Part shown: positions 11,401 through 22,682 of the stretch, in pieces
Layout: every line of letters starts with the position of its first letter
Numbering within the stretch: the stretch's first letter is position 1
Assembly: GCA_032871835.1 (NCBI GenBank)
Contig: CM065297.1
Coordinates: 188,501 to 252,500 of the forward strand
DNA: 64,000 bases
Origin: Dipteronia dyeriana
Lineage: Eukaryota > Streptophyta > Magnoliopsida > Sapindales > Sapindaceae
Reading direction: 5' to 3'
Notes under the pieces: model-generated
The model's input: only the letters and a program-made list of their open reading frames with translations
The model's database searches: none
What the model was told of the DNA's origin: nothing
Made by a program: the position numbers and the translations under genes

Positions 11401-13283
11401 TTTTGTCGAATTTTCACACCCCAATCTTTAGAGTTGGATGAATTTATCTAGAGCAAGAATCGAATTCTCTATCCCTATCCTCAAAATTCTATGGTGGCCA
11501 AAAACTCTTTTAGAAAAATTAGGGCTTTGCCGAATTTTTCTTCTTAGAATTATCTAATAGCCCGAATTTTTCCTCTCTCTAAATTTTCTTTGGCTTGCAC
11601 AAAATTTTAAGCTTTAAAAATCTCTCTTAGCCTAAATTTAGAGGTAGTATAAATAGGCATACAAATCCTTTCCTAAGAATGATTTACTTAGTCAGCAAGA
11701 ATCCTATCCTTAGGTGGATTTACTTGGTGACCAAGAATTCTCTTCCAAAAACAATTATTTCCTAAACCAAGACTCTTAATCCAACTCAAATAGCGTATTT
11801 GTGACCATATTAAAGATTTCATAATTTGACTAGATAAATTATTCCTTTTATTTATCTACTTATCAAATATAGTATTTAATATTAATTATACTACCAACAA
11901 TAGTAAAATATTAGGAGATCATCTCCTATAAAGAAAAAGATTTTGACTTTTAATTAAATAATTAATTAATTAACAAATTAATTAATTTTCATTTAATTAA
12001 ATAATAAAATAAATTAAAAACAATATATTAAACTATTTTATATAGCCTTGCCACCCAACACATATACATGGGCCAATATACTATTTTTCTTATTTTATTA
12101 AATTCATTGGACCTTAATAAAAAGTTCACATGTGAACTAGACTCATTCTTACAAAAAGAAACAAGTCCACACACCTTAATACAATTCTAGATGGACTCCT
12201 AAATTGGTCTGGTAGAATATATCAAGTGATCCATGTAAGTTTGTGTGGATTGGGGATCTTGGCGGGCTATCTAAATTTAAGCTTCAATATACACAACCCA
12301 ATCACAATAACCAAATGATTCACTTAGGTCCGATCTATTAATTTTAGTTCATTCCAGTAAAGAACTAAAATTGAATTCTTAAATAAAGATAGAATAAGTT
12401 AATATTTCTCATTCATACCCTGGAAAATCTTAATGAAGAAAGTGCATCCTCGTGAAGAATACCAGTAATCGCCAAGAGCTCATAGACTTCCTATAGCTCT
12501 CCAAGTTACCATATTTACTCATATGACCACATTTTGAACTTGGATATTTTGACTTGACTAGAAGTCATGTTTCAATAGACGCTATTGAAAACTTAACGTT
12601 AAGATTTAATATCCAATACTTCAAAACATCCATATGATGATATTCTACTCTCATTTAGCAAATGGAGCCATGATGTCCATAACTATAAATGAAGCCCTCT
12701 ATCGATTAACAAATGAATACCACCAAACTATTGAGGATAGACTATGCTATATAATCGTAATCATTGATAGCTCAAATTATAACACTTGCAACCTTAAGTC
12801 CATCATTTGTCTCAGGATTGAGAGAGACTCTCCGATTATCTTCAAGTGAAAACTTTTATCCATTGACGGTTCTTAATAAAGTATTTCACTATGATCCAAT
12901 ACAATGCACCCAGAGCACTAGATTCTTTTGCCTAAAGACACTACACTTTGATGATTTTAGACTCATCATAACACATTTGATCCCACTCAAACGCTAGCAA
13001 AAGAATCTACAACTTCAACAAGATAAAGGCGCCCAACCTTTATCTTAAATTGTGAATATTATTCACGACTAACTGAAGAATTGTGTCAACCTCTTTCATA
13101 TCTAGATGTATGAACAATTCTTCTTTTCTCGTAGTCTTTTGACCTTATGATTATTTACTTTTGACAATTATAATAATTAAACTATAAATGCTATAAGATT
13201 TGTTAAACTAGAAATTACTTTATTAATATGAAAAGATTATCAAATACATTATTATACTCTTGCTATCGAGCATAATCCCAACA
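8464..13283 (-). mobile_element. Outer family S LTR (minus), split by a second S LTR
   Basis: The minus-strand copy begins TGTTGGGATTATGCTCGAT at 13283 and ends CTTTCCCTACA at 8464. Its parts are 13283-11253 and 8763-8464; between them sits the plus-strand S LTR 8764-11252. No primer site, polypurine tract or ORF adjoins, so it is a solo LTR. Flanking pentamers GCAAC and ACATC agree at three of five bases, so a target duplication is doubtful. Family and superfamily are unnamed; the internal region is not in the window. Confidence 0.8.
8764..11252 (+). mobile_element. Inner family S solo LTR (plus), with target duplication AAAAC
   Basis: The LTR runs from TATTAGGATTATGCTCGAT (first bases TG changed to TA) to TTTTTCCCTACA, 2489 bp. 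It is flanked on both sides by AAAAC (8759-8763 and 11253-11257), and the two flanks join into a continuous minus-strand S LTR. This is direct evidence for insertion into a resident copy in opposite direction, followed by loss of the internal region. ORFs inside are short and equivalent ones occur in other S copies by shared descent only. Confidence 0.9.
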
Positions 13284-13599
13284 ACATCAAACGCGATTCA
13301 CAACCGCGTGAAGACTCTAGAAAATGAGTGTGGTCATACTACGTGGTTCACAACTACATGACCTTGACTGCATGGAGTCTATGGAAAAACTCCATTGTCA
13401 CCAAACACAGTCCACGTCCGTGCGACACCTAACCTTGCCATGAGAAGAAAAGGGCCTTCTCGAGCTATTTATCACTCAAACCTATAAGCACGATCTGTAA
13501 GTGAGAAAAAGATGTGATGCACACTAAAATGGGGAAACACGGATGAATGGATTGTTTATGTGTGTGCGATCGGACATTTATATACCTATTTGAGGTCTC

Positions 13600-15585
13600 C
13601 ATTTCCTATCATTTATTCTATTTTTTGAACGTATTTTTGTATATAATGTGTTTGTTAAGCCTTGTGTAGGTACATATTCCCTACAATAAGGTTTGAGCTT
13701 AAATAACAATTCGGGAGGCAATTATAAGCCAAAAAGAGAATAAATGGAAGTATGTAGAGTGTCGCGCCTACTGTTGATACAGACCGTAAGGTGATGTAAA
13801 CCCAAAACCATGGCCAAGCGAATCTAGATGTTTCCATGGTTGATGCTTCGTCAAGCCAGAATGTAACACCGAGACCAAGTGCAAGAACCCCTCTGCATTT
13901 TCCAACAGCTTATGGGACAAATCAGGACCAGATGCCACTCGATGGTTGGATTAGGCGGTTACCCTAACCGCCGTTTGAAGGACAGAATCTCCTATAAGCT
14001 TCGGATGGCAAATTCAACGGTCACTCTGATCACTGTTACAAGACCATAATCTCACATGTATTTCAGTGGTTTTGTCGACGGTCAACTTGATCGCTGTTAC
14101 ATCTGCCAATCAGCCAACGGTAGGTCGATTTTAGGCTAATTTTAGGGTCAGTTTCGACCTTTCACCCCCAATTCGTTCCCTTATCTACCTCCACTATATA
14201 AACACCACTTCTCCTCTCTTAAAGCAGAACACAACAACTCCTTATTTCCTCATCACTTTCTTCATTTTATTCATCATTTTCTTCATTTCAAGAGAGAGAG
14301 AAGCTTCCAAGAGAATCCACGAAGGTTTTCCTTCATGGATGTCTCCCTATTCCATTTTCTACCATCCTCTACCACACTTGAGAGTAGATTACAATGAGAA
14401 AGGAGTATTCCTTGACCAATTTTGAGCCAAGCATGGAAAGGAGCTCTTAGAGGGATTTCTTCAAGGGTTGTATCTCATTTATCTCATCTCTTAGAATTTC
14501 ATGTTTTCTTTATGCGTAATCCCCACTTGGAAATATTTGTGAACCTATATTTCTGCTCAATATATGTGTTGGTTGCTCTTAAATTCGATTTTGGTTTTGT
14601 TTCATTCTTATTATTATTGAATATATCTCTTATCTTGAAATTCTTGTGTATGGAGATTGGAAATTGATACGAGTTCATTAATAGGGCTAGAAGTAGATTA
14701 ATGTAATTGCAGTGTTAGATGTAATCAAATATCCCATTTGTGTGTGTATGTCTTTGAAAGGTTGAAATTAACTTGTATGGATGGGTTTAAGTGAATTAGA
14801 GTTAGGGTTGTGCCTTTGGAAGAGCCTTTCCAGGCATAGTCTTGGCTAATTAGCTAGGAAGAATGGATGAAACTTGTTAATTGCCATATTAGATTATTTT
14901 TTAGTTCTATGTTTTTGTTATCAATTGGACTGGCTATTTCTCGCTCTAGGGGCTCTAGGTGAGTTATGGTTGGAGATACAATTACTCTTTCCACATTCAT
15001 TAGACACAACGTTGCCATTTTACATTACCAAGTTATAGAATTGGTTCACAAATGTTGGTTGCGCTTTCTTGTTTGAGTGGCTCTCTTTAACCGTTAGCTC
15101 TATGAATGGGTATAAATCAGACTGAGGCAAGAACGAACCCTAAACTTGAATTTAATGAACTTTATTGTTTAACAACCCATTATGTGTGCACTTATGTATG
15201 GTGAGCTTATAAACATTGTGTTTCAACCTTCATGTATCTCTTCAAGCCACCCTTTTATTTTCGTAACTTTGGGTGTTTTCCTTTAGGAATAGATTAGTTT
15301 AGTAAGGCAAACACCTGGTTACATTTTCTTTTTAAACACCATTCTCACCCCTCCATATTCTCTTTGTCTTTATATTTGCATTCTTTTCATTTTTTTTTTG
15401 TTTTACACACATACAACCGCACATGCACTTCACACACCATTCTCACCCTTCCATATTCTATTTACACACTTTCAATAAACACTAAAGCAAGAGATGATCG
15501 ATGGATAATACCTCCCTACGAAACGATACCCTTACTTGTCGTTATACTTGTTTTTAAACTTTAAAGCACATTGCTAGGAACTTAA
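13600..15585 (+). repeat. LTR-like block with TATA box, unclassified
   Basis: From about 13625 (TGTGTTTGTTAAGCCTTG) to about 15575. A TATA box (ACTATATAAAC) lies at 14194-14204, followed by a CT-rich leader with an AGAGAGAGAGAAGC stretch, as in LTR R regions. Upstream GCGGTTACCCTAACCGCC at about 13954-13971 is a perfect 8-bp inverted repeat around two bases. No ORF with a domain. The block interrupts C3 LTR sequence. Exact ends and superfamily are uncertain. Confidence 0.45.
14194..14204 (+). promoter_or_regulatory. TATA box of the unclassified LTR-like block
   Basis: CACTATATAAACACC, a near-consensus plant TATA box, with a CT/A-rich leader about 30 bases downstream. Activity is inferred only from sequence. 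Confidence 0.55.
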
Positions 15586-15828
15586 TATAAATATCTTTTT
15601 GAATCACAATTTCGTAACAACAGAAAAGCTAGTATCAATGTTCACATAATCTCTTCAAGAGAACAAGTCGAGTAGATTACCTTCCAAGCTCAAACTCTTG
15701 AAGCTTTTGGGATGTCGAGAAAGTTGCCGATTGTGATGAAGCAAACATGAAGTGCCAAAACTACTCACACAAAGCACCCCATTGGTTTGTCCAAAAAATA
15801 AGCCAATCACAAAGTCGGGGACATTACA

Positions 15829-16440
15829 ATCTCCCTAACTGGCTATTTTGTAACAAAACCACTCCCACACAAAACAAGGAAAACAAACTAATGTCTACAT
15901 CTTAATATATTCTCTCTATACAAAGAAATACTTAAAAACTAATATTCAATGTCTTCAATCTCTTGATCACACCTGTGGGAAATAGATAGCAAGCAACTTT
16001 TCCAAAATACAAGCACATGTGAGATATTCAAAACAATGCAATGCATGCATGCTTTTGTAAAACAGATTACACCCCTATCTATATAGCTAACCTCTTTAAT
16101 GCACGAAACAAGAATAAAATTCCCCTTTATCAAACCTAAAACTACTCCCCATTTTTATGTTAAGATACACAAAGGAGTTCCCCATTTCAGTTTGTTTTGG
16201 TAAAGAAAGCTACTCAAAAATATATTGCAAATCCAATAAAACAAATTCAAAACACAACTCAAGCAATATATCGAGGGGTTCACGGAGATGTTCAAAAAAT
16301 CGTGTGTGAGAGCATTGCCTTGAATATAATACATGAAATAACTTAGAAAACGTATGAAACCATGTAATGAAAATACCAAAAGGATTTCCAAAAGAAGTCA
16401 AACCAATTTAAACCCATATGTCAGAAAGAGGATTATATAG
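15829..16440 (-). other. C3 polypurine tract and 3' non-coding end
   Basis: Starts (left) with a degraded polypurine tract (minus GCCAGTTAGGGAGAT) next to the LTR start at 15828. The following sequence, including CTACTCCCCATTTTTATG and AAAAGGATTTCCAAAAGAAGTC, runs parallel to 126-745 of C1. Similarity stops near 16440, where the element is truncated. No coding part of C3 remains. Confidence 0.65.
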
Positions 16441-16742
16441 AATCATAAGAGCATTGTGTGTGCAAAGTGCTACTATATTATCTTTTCTTTTTCAGAACAT
16501 AATTTTTTTCTTTTGATTTTGTTCCCTACAACACGTCATCAATAATAAAATTTTCCTTTAACAAATTTCGAAGTTTTTTAAATTGGATTTTGAAAAAAAA
16601 TTGAGGACGGGGCCTTGGCTTAAGATAAATCTATTGGCTTATAGCTAAAAATTAATGTTATAGATTTAAAGTCATGATCAGGCTCATATAGGGTTTAAAT
16701 ATTAAAAAACAAATAAGCATAAAAATAATCTAATGACCGGAT

Positions 16743-16774
<32 letters not shown>

Positions 16775-16907
16775 CAATTAAAAAATCTTCATTAAATTTA
16801 TAAATTCATTCATAATTTATTCAATCATAAATTGATTCAATTATAATCCACCTTATTAAAAAACAACAAAACAGTCCTCTTATGCAAACAAAGCCAACAC
16901 CACCTTG
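16440..16907. other. AT-rich non-coding flank downstream of the terpene synthase relic
   Basis: No ORF or known repeat recognised. It probably holds the old 3' flank of the terpene synthase gene. It contains an (AT)n microsatellite at about 16747-16774. Confidence 0.4.
16747..16774. repeat. (AT)n microsatellite
   Basis: About 14 uninterrupted AT units. Confidence 0.9.
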
Positions 16908-17727
16908 TTAAGAGTTAAAACAAAACCAAATAATCAAACACATTGAAGGGTTTTCAATTAGGCATATTGATTCAACAAAGAGTTGGTGAATGAATTTTTT
17001 CAAATACTTTGGATCTGTGTATCCATCATTTTCCTTGTAAGCAACATTCGCTACACGAGCACCGTTAGTAGCAACTAGAAGGAGAATCTCCATTGGGACG
17101 GTCGTTGGCTTCATGGATCCTTGGTTGATACCTTTCCAGTTATTTTCAACTATTATATTCAACTTTTTGATTGCCTATGCTCTTGTGACTCGGTATTGCT
17201 TCATGTAGGTTTCCACGCTAGAGGTTACATGCCCTCTCTCTTGCTCGAACTTAAAAAAAAAAAGTTTCTTACTAGTTAACAAGACCTTTAAACCGACGAA
17301 AACTTCACATTATTAATCAAAACCGTACAGATTTAGGAGACGATAACACTGATTCGATAATACCTCGTTGCTCTTGATGTCATTCATATCCGTTGAGACA
17401 CACCCATTGCATTTAATGAATTCCTCACATTCTCATCAAAGGAGGGCACATAATCTTAATTAAACCATTCCACTTGAATTTGGTACGATCTCACCATATC
17501 TTTCAACTAATTATATATAAATATTAAAAGAAAATTATTATTAGATTGTATTAACACATACTCATATCTTTCAAAAATAATAACTTACATTTTTCTTTGC
17601 GTAAGGGATCCTATGAGATCTTTCTTCTTTAGTCAAGTCATTGTGTATTTCATAAAAAAGGTTCAAGATGACATTATAAAGAATTTTCATACAATTTGGC
17701 AAGCCATCAAGGGAACTACTGTCCCAT
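16908..17727 (-). pseudogene. Terpene synthase (TPS-a-like) pseudogene, last three exons
   Basis: Relic of a class I terpene synthase, which would cyclise prenyl diphosphates (sesquiterpenes if TPS-a). The minus strand shows three family segments in order. Exon A, 17727-17589, is 139 nt, starts WDSSSLDGLPNCMK and ends IPYAKKN; it is bounded by a TTTTTCAG acceptor and GTAAGT donor. Exon B from 17506 after a TTAG acceptor reads LKDMVRSYQIQVEWFN, stop, DYVPSFDENVRNSLNAMG and then degrades (SSPKSVR is still visible). Exon C from 17249 after a poly-T/AAG acceptor reads FEQERGHVTSSVETYMKQY, stop, then NNWKGINQGSMKPTTVPME. These match the C-terminal domain (Terpene_synth_C). The second metal motif (NSE/DTE) region is lost, the DDxxD exon is absent, and several stops occur. 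Upstream exons end at an S LTR fragment beginning at 17776. Confidence 0.85.
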
Positions 17728-17775
17728 CTGAAAAACAAAAAAAAAATATTTTAGTTAATTATTTGCTACAAATTA

Positions 17776-18928
17776 TGTAAGGAAAATCCGCGTAATGGAA
17801 GCGTGGAAAATTAGAAATTAGGGTTTCGGTATAAATATTTTTTTCCCTTTATAATAACAAGAACCTTAACCCTAGATTAATTGATGTATATAAAAAGAGT
17901 TATACCTTCGTAACGATTGAACAAGCGCCGAATTGAATCCGTAAGATCTTCCAATCCAATCATGAATGTGAATCATTTAGGAGTGTGGGTTCCCTTTCTT
18001 TAAATTGTATACTTGAGGATGGAAACAAACAAGATCTTTCTCTTTGTTAGTCACAATAATCATCTCAGAAGAAAACAAAGAACGTTAGGTCACTTGTGAA
18101 TTATAAATCAATTGATTGAAACTCGCATGAACCTTGATTCGATGTTGTACACAAAAACTTTTAATGTAAAGGCTACTAGTGTACTATTGGAAACTAAACG
18201 TTCTTTCTTCCTTTTCTTCTTTGCCGAATCTCACACTATATCTTAGAGTTGATCGAATTTTTGTCTAAATCAATATATAACTAGGGCTGGCCGAATTCTT
18301 CTCTTGGAAAAACTATATGGCTGGCCGAAATTCTTCTTTGAAATTTAATAGGATTTCAAATATTTTCTTTGGAAGGATTTACTTGGTTGTTAAAGAATCA
18401 TTTCCTTTGGTGAATTTACTTGGTGGTTAAGAATCCTTTTCAAAGAAGAATTCTACCCTTAGGTAGACTTAGTTGGTGACCAATAATCCTTTTCTACACC
18501 AAGACTTCTAATCTAACTCAACAGTGTATTTGTAACCATATTAAAGACTTACTAATTTGATTAGATAAATAATTCATTTTATTTATCTACTTATAAAATA
18601 TAGTCTTTAATATAAATTATACTACCAACAATAGTTTAATATTAGGAGACCATCTCCTACTAGAAAAAACATTTTGACTTTTAATTAAATAATTAAATAA
18701 TTACCAAATTAATTTATTTCCATTTAATTAAATAATAAAAAATAATAATATAATTAAGCTAAACTATATAGCTTTTCCACCCAACACAATATATGAGTAA
18801 TTATATTAGTTTTTCTATTTTCATAAATTCATTGGACCTTAATAAAAAGTTCACATGTGAACTAAACCCATACTTACAAAAAAAAACAAATTCACATGCC
18901 TTAATACAATTCTAGATGGACCCCTAAA
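17776..18928 (-). mobile_element. Family S LTR, 3' half only
   Basis: Begins (LTR end) at 17776 with minus-strand CCTTACA and runs in parallel with 8464-8763 and 11258-12195. It stops at AATTGG, 18928, where the full copies continue with TCTGGTAGAATATAT. The next base belongs to family A copia sequence. It sits in an intron of the terpene synthase relic. Confidence 0.8.
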
Positions 18929-19494
18929 TTGGAGGAGTGTATTGCATCAAGTTTAAGACCACCTCTCAAGCATTATGTTAGGTCAACTACATGCACATCT
19001 TTCTTTGGTGGATCTAGTAGCTAGTATTTGAGTCTCATGGTATGTTTCTTACCTTTTGGCATCATTTCATGTCAAAAAAAGGGGAGAAAGAGTTGTTAAG
19101 AGTTGCTAGTTACTTGGTTTCCTTTTTATGTTGTTTTTGTGAGCTTTTGAACTTTCAATGGCTTGTAATAATTAGTCTTAAGATTTGGTTAAGAATTCTT
19201 GTATTTGGCATGTATTGAGGGGGAGATACATGTATTTGTGGACTTTATTGTATATTCTTATCCATATTATATGTTGCCATTTGTTGTCTTTCTCTTGTAT
19301 ATGCATTGTGCTTTGAGATGATTTGTAGGTTTCTTCAAGAGAAGATCAAGATGAAGTTCAAGAGTTGGTAAAGATTAGTTATAGGAATCTTAGTCATTGT
19401 AATGTGAGGGAGTGATTTTGTGACCTATCTTCATTTTTATATATATAGTAAATGTATAAGTGTTTTTGACATGGAATTTGCCAAAGGGGGAGAT
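18924..19494 (+). other. Family A copia 3' non-coding region with polypurine tract
   Basis: Matches 56572-57126 nearly throughout (AAGACCACCTCTCAAGCATT, GTCTCATGGTATGTTTCTTACC and so on). It starts inside the last codons of the extra ORF seen at 56575-56598, so only the ORF tail and non-coding end are left. It closes with the polypurine tract CCAAAGGGGGAGAT at 19481-19494. Confidence 0.8.
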
Positions 19495-20266
19495 TGTTAG
19501 GTTTTAGTTTGTGTTGGCATGAATTCCATATCAAAATGATGTTTACTTGTAATGAAGTAGTTGTTTAGTTTCATGATGATTCAAGATTCAAGGAAGAAGA
19601 AATAAAAAGTCAAAGCAAGTTCTAAGTCCTCAAAGAGAAAGGATTCAATATGGTTCTACAAAGGTATACTAAGACCTAATCTTTCTCTTACAAGGCTTAG
19701 GCACACACACACATATCATACATTTGTGTCCCAACATCATTGTGCACCATTATAGGCACACACATACAATTCATTCATATGTGTCCCTGCATCATTGTGC
19801 ACCATGTATAACACATTCACACACTTGAAGATGAATGCTCATGCATTGGTATGAAAATAATATGTTTTGTAATATGCATGATTGGAAACTATCTCTATGA
19901 AGTTTGCATTCTAGTGTGAATTGTGTTTGTGTGTGCATATGTTTGTATAACATGGATATTGAACTTGGATTTAGTCTTAAATCATTATTGATTGAGTTCC
20001 GGTCATTTTGGTTACTCATACTATTGATTTCACGTTATAAGTCAAAAGATACTACACTTTCAACTCATGTTTCATACATTGTATTTGTCTTCATATATCG
20101 AGTCCAATTATTATTTTTTGGGTTGAGTATCTTATATGTCCATGTCCGTGTGAGAGTTTTGGTTGATAATCAATAAATGGATTCAGATTCTGAGTTTGGA
20201 GGCCAGAGAACGGTCAAAGAACGTGAAGGAAGGTCGAAGGAGAAAGAAGCAAGCATTGTCTTCTTT

Positions 20267-20345
20267 CCCGAGATGGCGCGTGGCCATTTCGGGGTAGAAG
20301 GCTTGCTGCCCCGAGATGCCCACGAACCATCTCGGACAGCAAGCT
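20267..20345 (+). repeat. GC-rich paired hairpins in family A LTR (copy 1)
   Basis: First arm pair CCCGAGATGG...CCATTTCGGGG; second CCCCGAGATG...CATCTCGG enclosed by GCTTGCTG...CAGCAAGC. The two hairpins are also near reverse complements of each other. It lies about 60 bases upstream of a TATA-like stretch. Confidence 0.75.
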
Positions 20346-21350
20346 TGCTTGGCTTCTCTTTACCCCTCTTGGTCATTTCACTTGTCCAAGTTTTCCACTC
20401 CTTGATAAACTCTTTCCCTCTCACATTTCATTCTAAGAAGAAATTTAAATCAAGTGTGCAGAAAATTTCTCTCAAAATTTTCTCACATTCTAAACACCAT
20501 AACTTCTTCATTTGAACTCCGATTTGAGTGATTCGAACTTGAGAGTGTTCATATATTCATTATCCATCTTTTCTCAGAAGGTTTCAGTTTATTTTATGTC
20601 TTTTTTTAGTGTCTAATCAGTAATCATACAAAAACAGGACTGCACCTAAATCAACCAAGGTATTGATTTTCTTTCAAAGTTTTCTTTTAAAACTTGGTCA
20701 ATCGCCTTGGGTTTTCTTCTTATACATATATTTGTATATTGTGAGTGTTTTGATTTGTGTTTTGAACACTTTCAAAGCTAGATTGAATTTCAATTGAAAT
20801 CATACATGTTGAGTTAGGTTTTGATTTTGCCTCTGTAATCACATGTTTGGGATTGTATTGTGCTAGCTTTGATTCTAGGACTATTTTATGATCTTTGATT
20901 GATTGATTTTGAGAAAAATAGGTCCTCACATGTATTAGGCTCTCTTGGCCGAAATTCTCACATAATACATGTGCTTATGTTCTTTTGAGCTATTCATGTG
21001 ATTTGTTGAATCTATGATTAGGAATATGCTCTAGAACTTTTGTTTAAATCTATTTGACTTTGTCATATGATTTTAGGATGTTTTAGGTTTTTGTGATTTA
21101 AACTTGATCTTGTGATTTGTTGATCATATCTTGTGATTCAAGTTTAGATATATGCATGAATCTAGTTTGTGATTAATGTTGAACGTATCTTACATAATCT
21201 AGATTGATTTCACATGCATGATTAACTAGACTAAATGTGATTTGTGCATTCATGCTCATGTCTAGTATTTTCCATAGGATGTGTTGATCATAGCATTCTA
21301 TGTTGCGTGCTTGTTTGTGTTTTACATTCATGATCACCTAGATTCCTTGT

Positions 21351-21660
21351 GAGAAGAAAGTATTGACAATAGGTGTGAAACCTATGGTGTTGAGCAGGAA
21401 TTCTTGGCAAGAGGTGTGAATCCTCTGATTCTCGAGCAGGGAAGTCTTGGCTAGAGGTGTGAAGCCTTGGATAGTCGAACAAGAAATCTTCCCTAGAGTT
21501 GGGAGAACTCGGATAGGTGATCAAGGAAGTCTTGACTGGAGTCGGGAGGACTTGGATAGTTGAGCAAGAAGTCTTGCCTTGGGTTGTTGAGATCCGGATA
21601 AGGTGAGCAAGGAAGTCTTGACAAGAGATGTGAAGCCTCGGATTGTTGAGCATAGGGCGG
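21351..21660 (+). repeat. 42-bp minisatellite in family A LTR (copy 1)
   Basis: Six to seven diverged units of 42-43 bp, each beginning GAGCAAG(G)AAGTCTTG and ending TCGGATAGTT-like. First words at 21392, 21434, 21476, 21518, 21561 and 21604. Confidence 0.8.
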
Positions 21661-22370
21661 CAACTTCTAGAGTAGGATATGAGGGTAGTTTCTAGGTGAA
21701 GAGGTCACTTGAGAGATTGTACTTGTCTTATCTACTAGTGGATTTTGTTTGCTGGTGGCTGCTAGCCTGTGGATGTTTCCTCTTCGGAGGTTTACCACGT
21801 TATATCTTGTGTCAACTTTTCTCTATCCCTATCTCTCTTATATTTATGTTGTGGATAGAATTCAATGTATGTTAACTTCCTTTCTATAATATAGATTGTA
21901 TATGTGTTACGATTACTTGTTTGTATCACACTTTACTTGAGTTTATATATTGATTAATTGTCTTTAATAAATATATATATTGTGATACAAGAAATCTAGA
22001 GGGACAAACTTTTGTTTGTTTCTAAGGGAGTTGAAAATGGTGTCTAACCTATTCACCCCCCCTCTAGGTTAGCCTTGAGCATTTATCCATGATTGTATTT
22101 TCAACACATACATAATCTATATTATAGAAAGGAAGTCAACTTACATAAAGAGTTCTATCCATAGTATTCAAATAACAAATACAAATACTAAAGAGATAGG
22201 GATAGAGAGAAGTTGACACAAGATGTAACGTGGTAAATCTCTGAAGAGGAAACATCCTTGAGTTAGCAACCACCGGCAAACAAAATCCATAAGTAGATAA
22301 GACAAGTACAATCTCTCAAGTGACCCCTTCACCTAGAAACTACCCTCCTATCCTACTCATGAAGATGTCA

Positions 22371-22682
22371 CCCTAATGCTCAACAATCCGAGGCCTCACT
22401 CCTCTTGTCAAGACTTCCTCGCTCACCTTTTTGGATCCTCACGACCCAAGGCAAGACTTCTTGCTCAACTATCCGAGTCCTCCTGACTCTAGTCAAGACT
22501 TCCTCGCTCACATATCTGGATCCTCAGGATCCTAGGTAAGATGTCTTGCTCGAATATCTGAGTCCTCCCGACTCTAGCCAAGACTTCTTTGCTTGACAAT
22601 CCAAGGTCTCACACCTCTTGCAAACACTTCTTGCTCAACAACATAGGTCTCACACCTAGTGTCAAGACTTCCTTCTCACGAG
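22371..22682 (-). repeat. 42-bp minisatellite in family A LTR (copy 2)
   Basis: Same unit as 21351-21660 in reverse, about seven copies, with AAGACTTC(C/T)TTGCTC words every 42-43 bases. Confidence 0.8.

Larger units (their letters stand above)
6545..15828 (-). mobile_element. C3: copia 3' LTR split by several insertions
   Basis: The right end (15590-15828) is a clear copia LTR start: minus strand TGTAATGTCCCCGAC with a polypurine tract beside it, and an internal CTTGAAGC region like C1. Segments at about 13284-13560, 8280-8463 and 6545-6900 look like further pieces of the same LTR: they contain a GTGTGTGCGA stretch, GC-rich blocks with ACCGCG and GTCACG words, and an AT-rich R/U5 like that of C1. 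Between them lie inserts at about 6905-8275, 8464-13283 and 13565-15590. Assignment of the pieces is by order and composition, not by alignment to a complete copy. Confidence 0.5.
19495..22106 (+). repeat. Family A copia 3' LTR, complete (about 2.6 kb)
   Basis: Starts TGTTAGGTTTTAG directly after a polypurine tract and ends TTTTCAACA. It contains, in order, CA-rich tracts, a GC-rich hairpin block (20267-20345), a TATA-like TTGATAAACTC, a 42-bp minisatellite (21351-21660), and near the end ATTCACCCCCCCTCTAGG. Family A is therefore of SIRE/Maximus type by tract and end motifs. Other copies: 22107-24569 (minus, 3' end missing) and 57127-59716 (plus). Confidence 0.85.

Noticed and set aside
8464..13283. 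Exact target duplication for the outer S LTR
   Set aside because: GCAAC and ACATC share only three of five positions, so I do not claim one.
20177..20515. ORFs of about 110 codons across the family A hairpin block (also 23577-23944 and 57675-58035)
   Set aside because: They recur only because the LTR recurs; the frames differ between copies and follow the hairpin repeat, not a protein family.
21288..21653. Minus ORF of 121 codons with repeated residues
   Set aside because: It is the 42-bp minisatellite (42 = 14 codons) read as protein; the unit length keeps the frame open by chance.
21351..21660. Regularly spaced repeats that recall a CRISPR array
   Set aside because: Units are contiguous and diverged, with no unique spacers, and the setting is a plant LTR.
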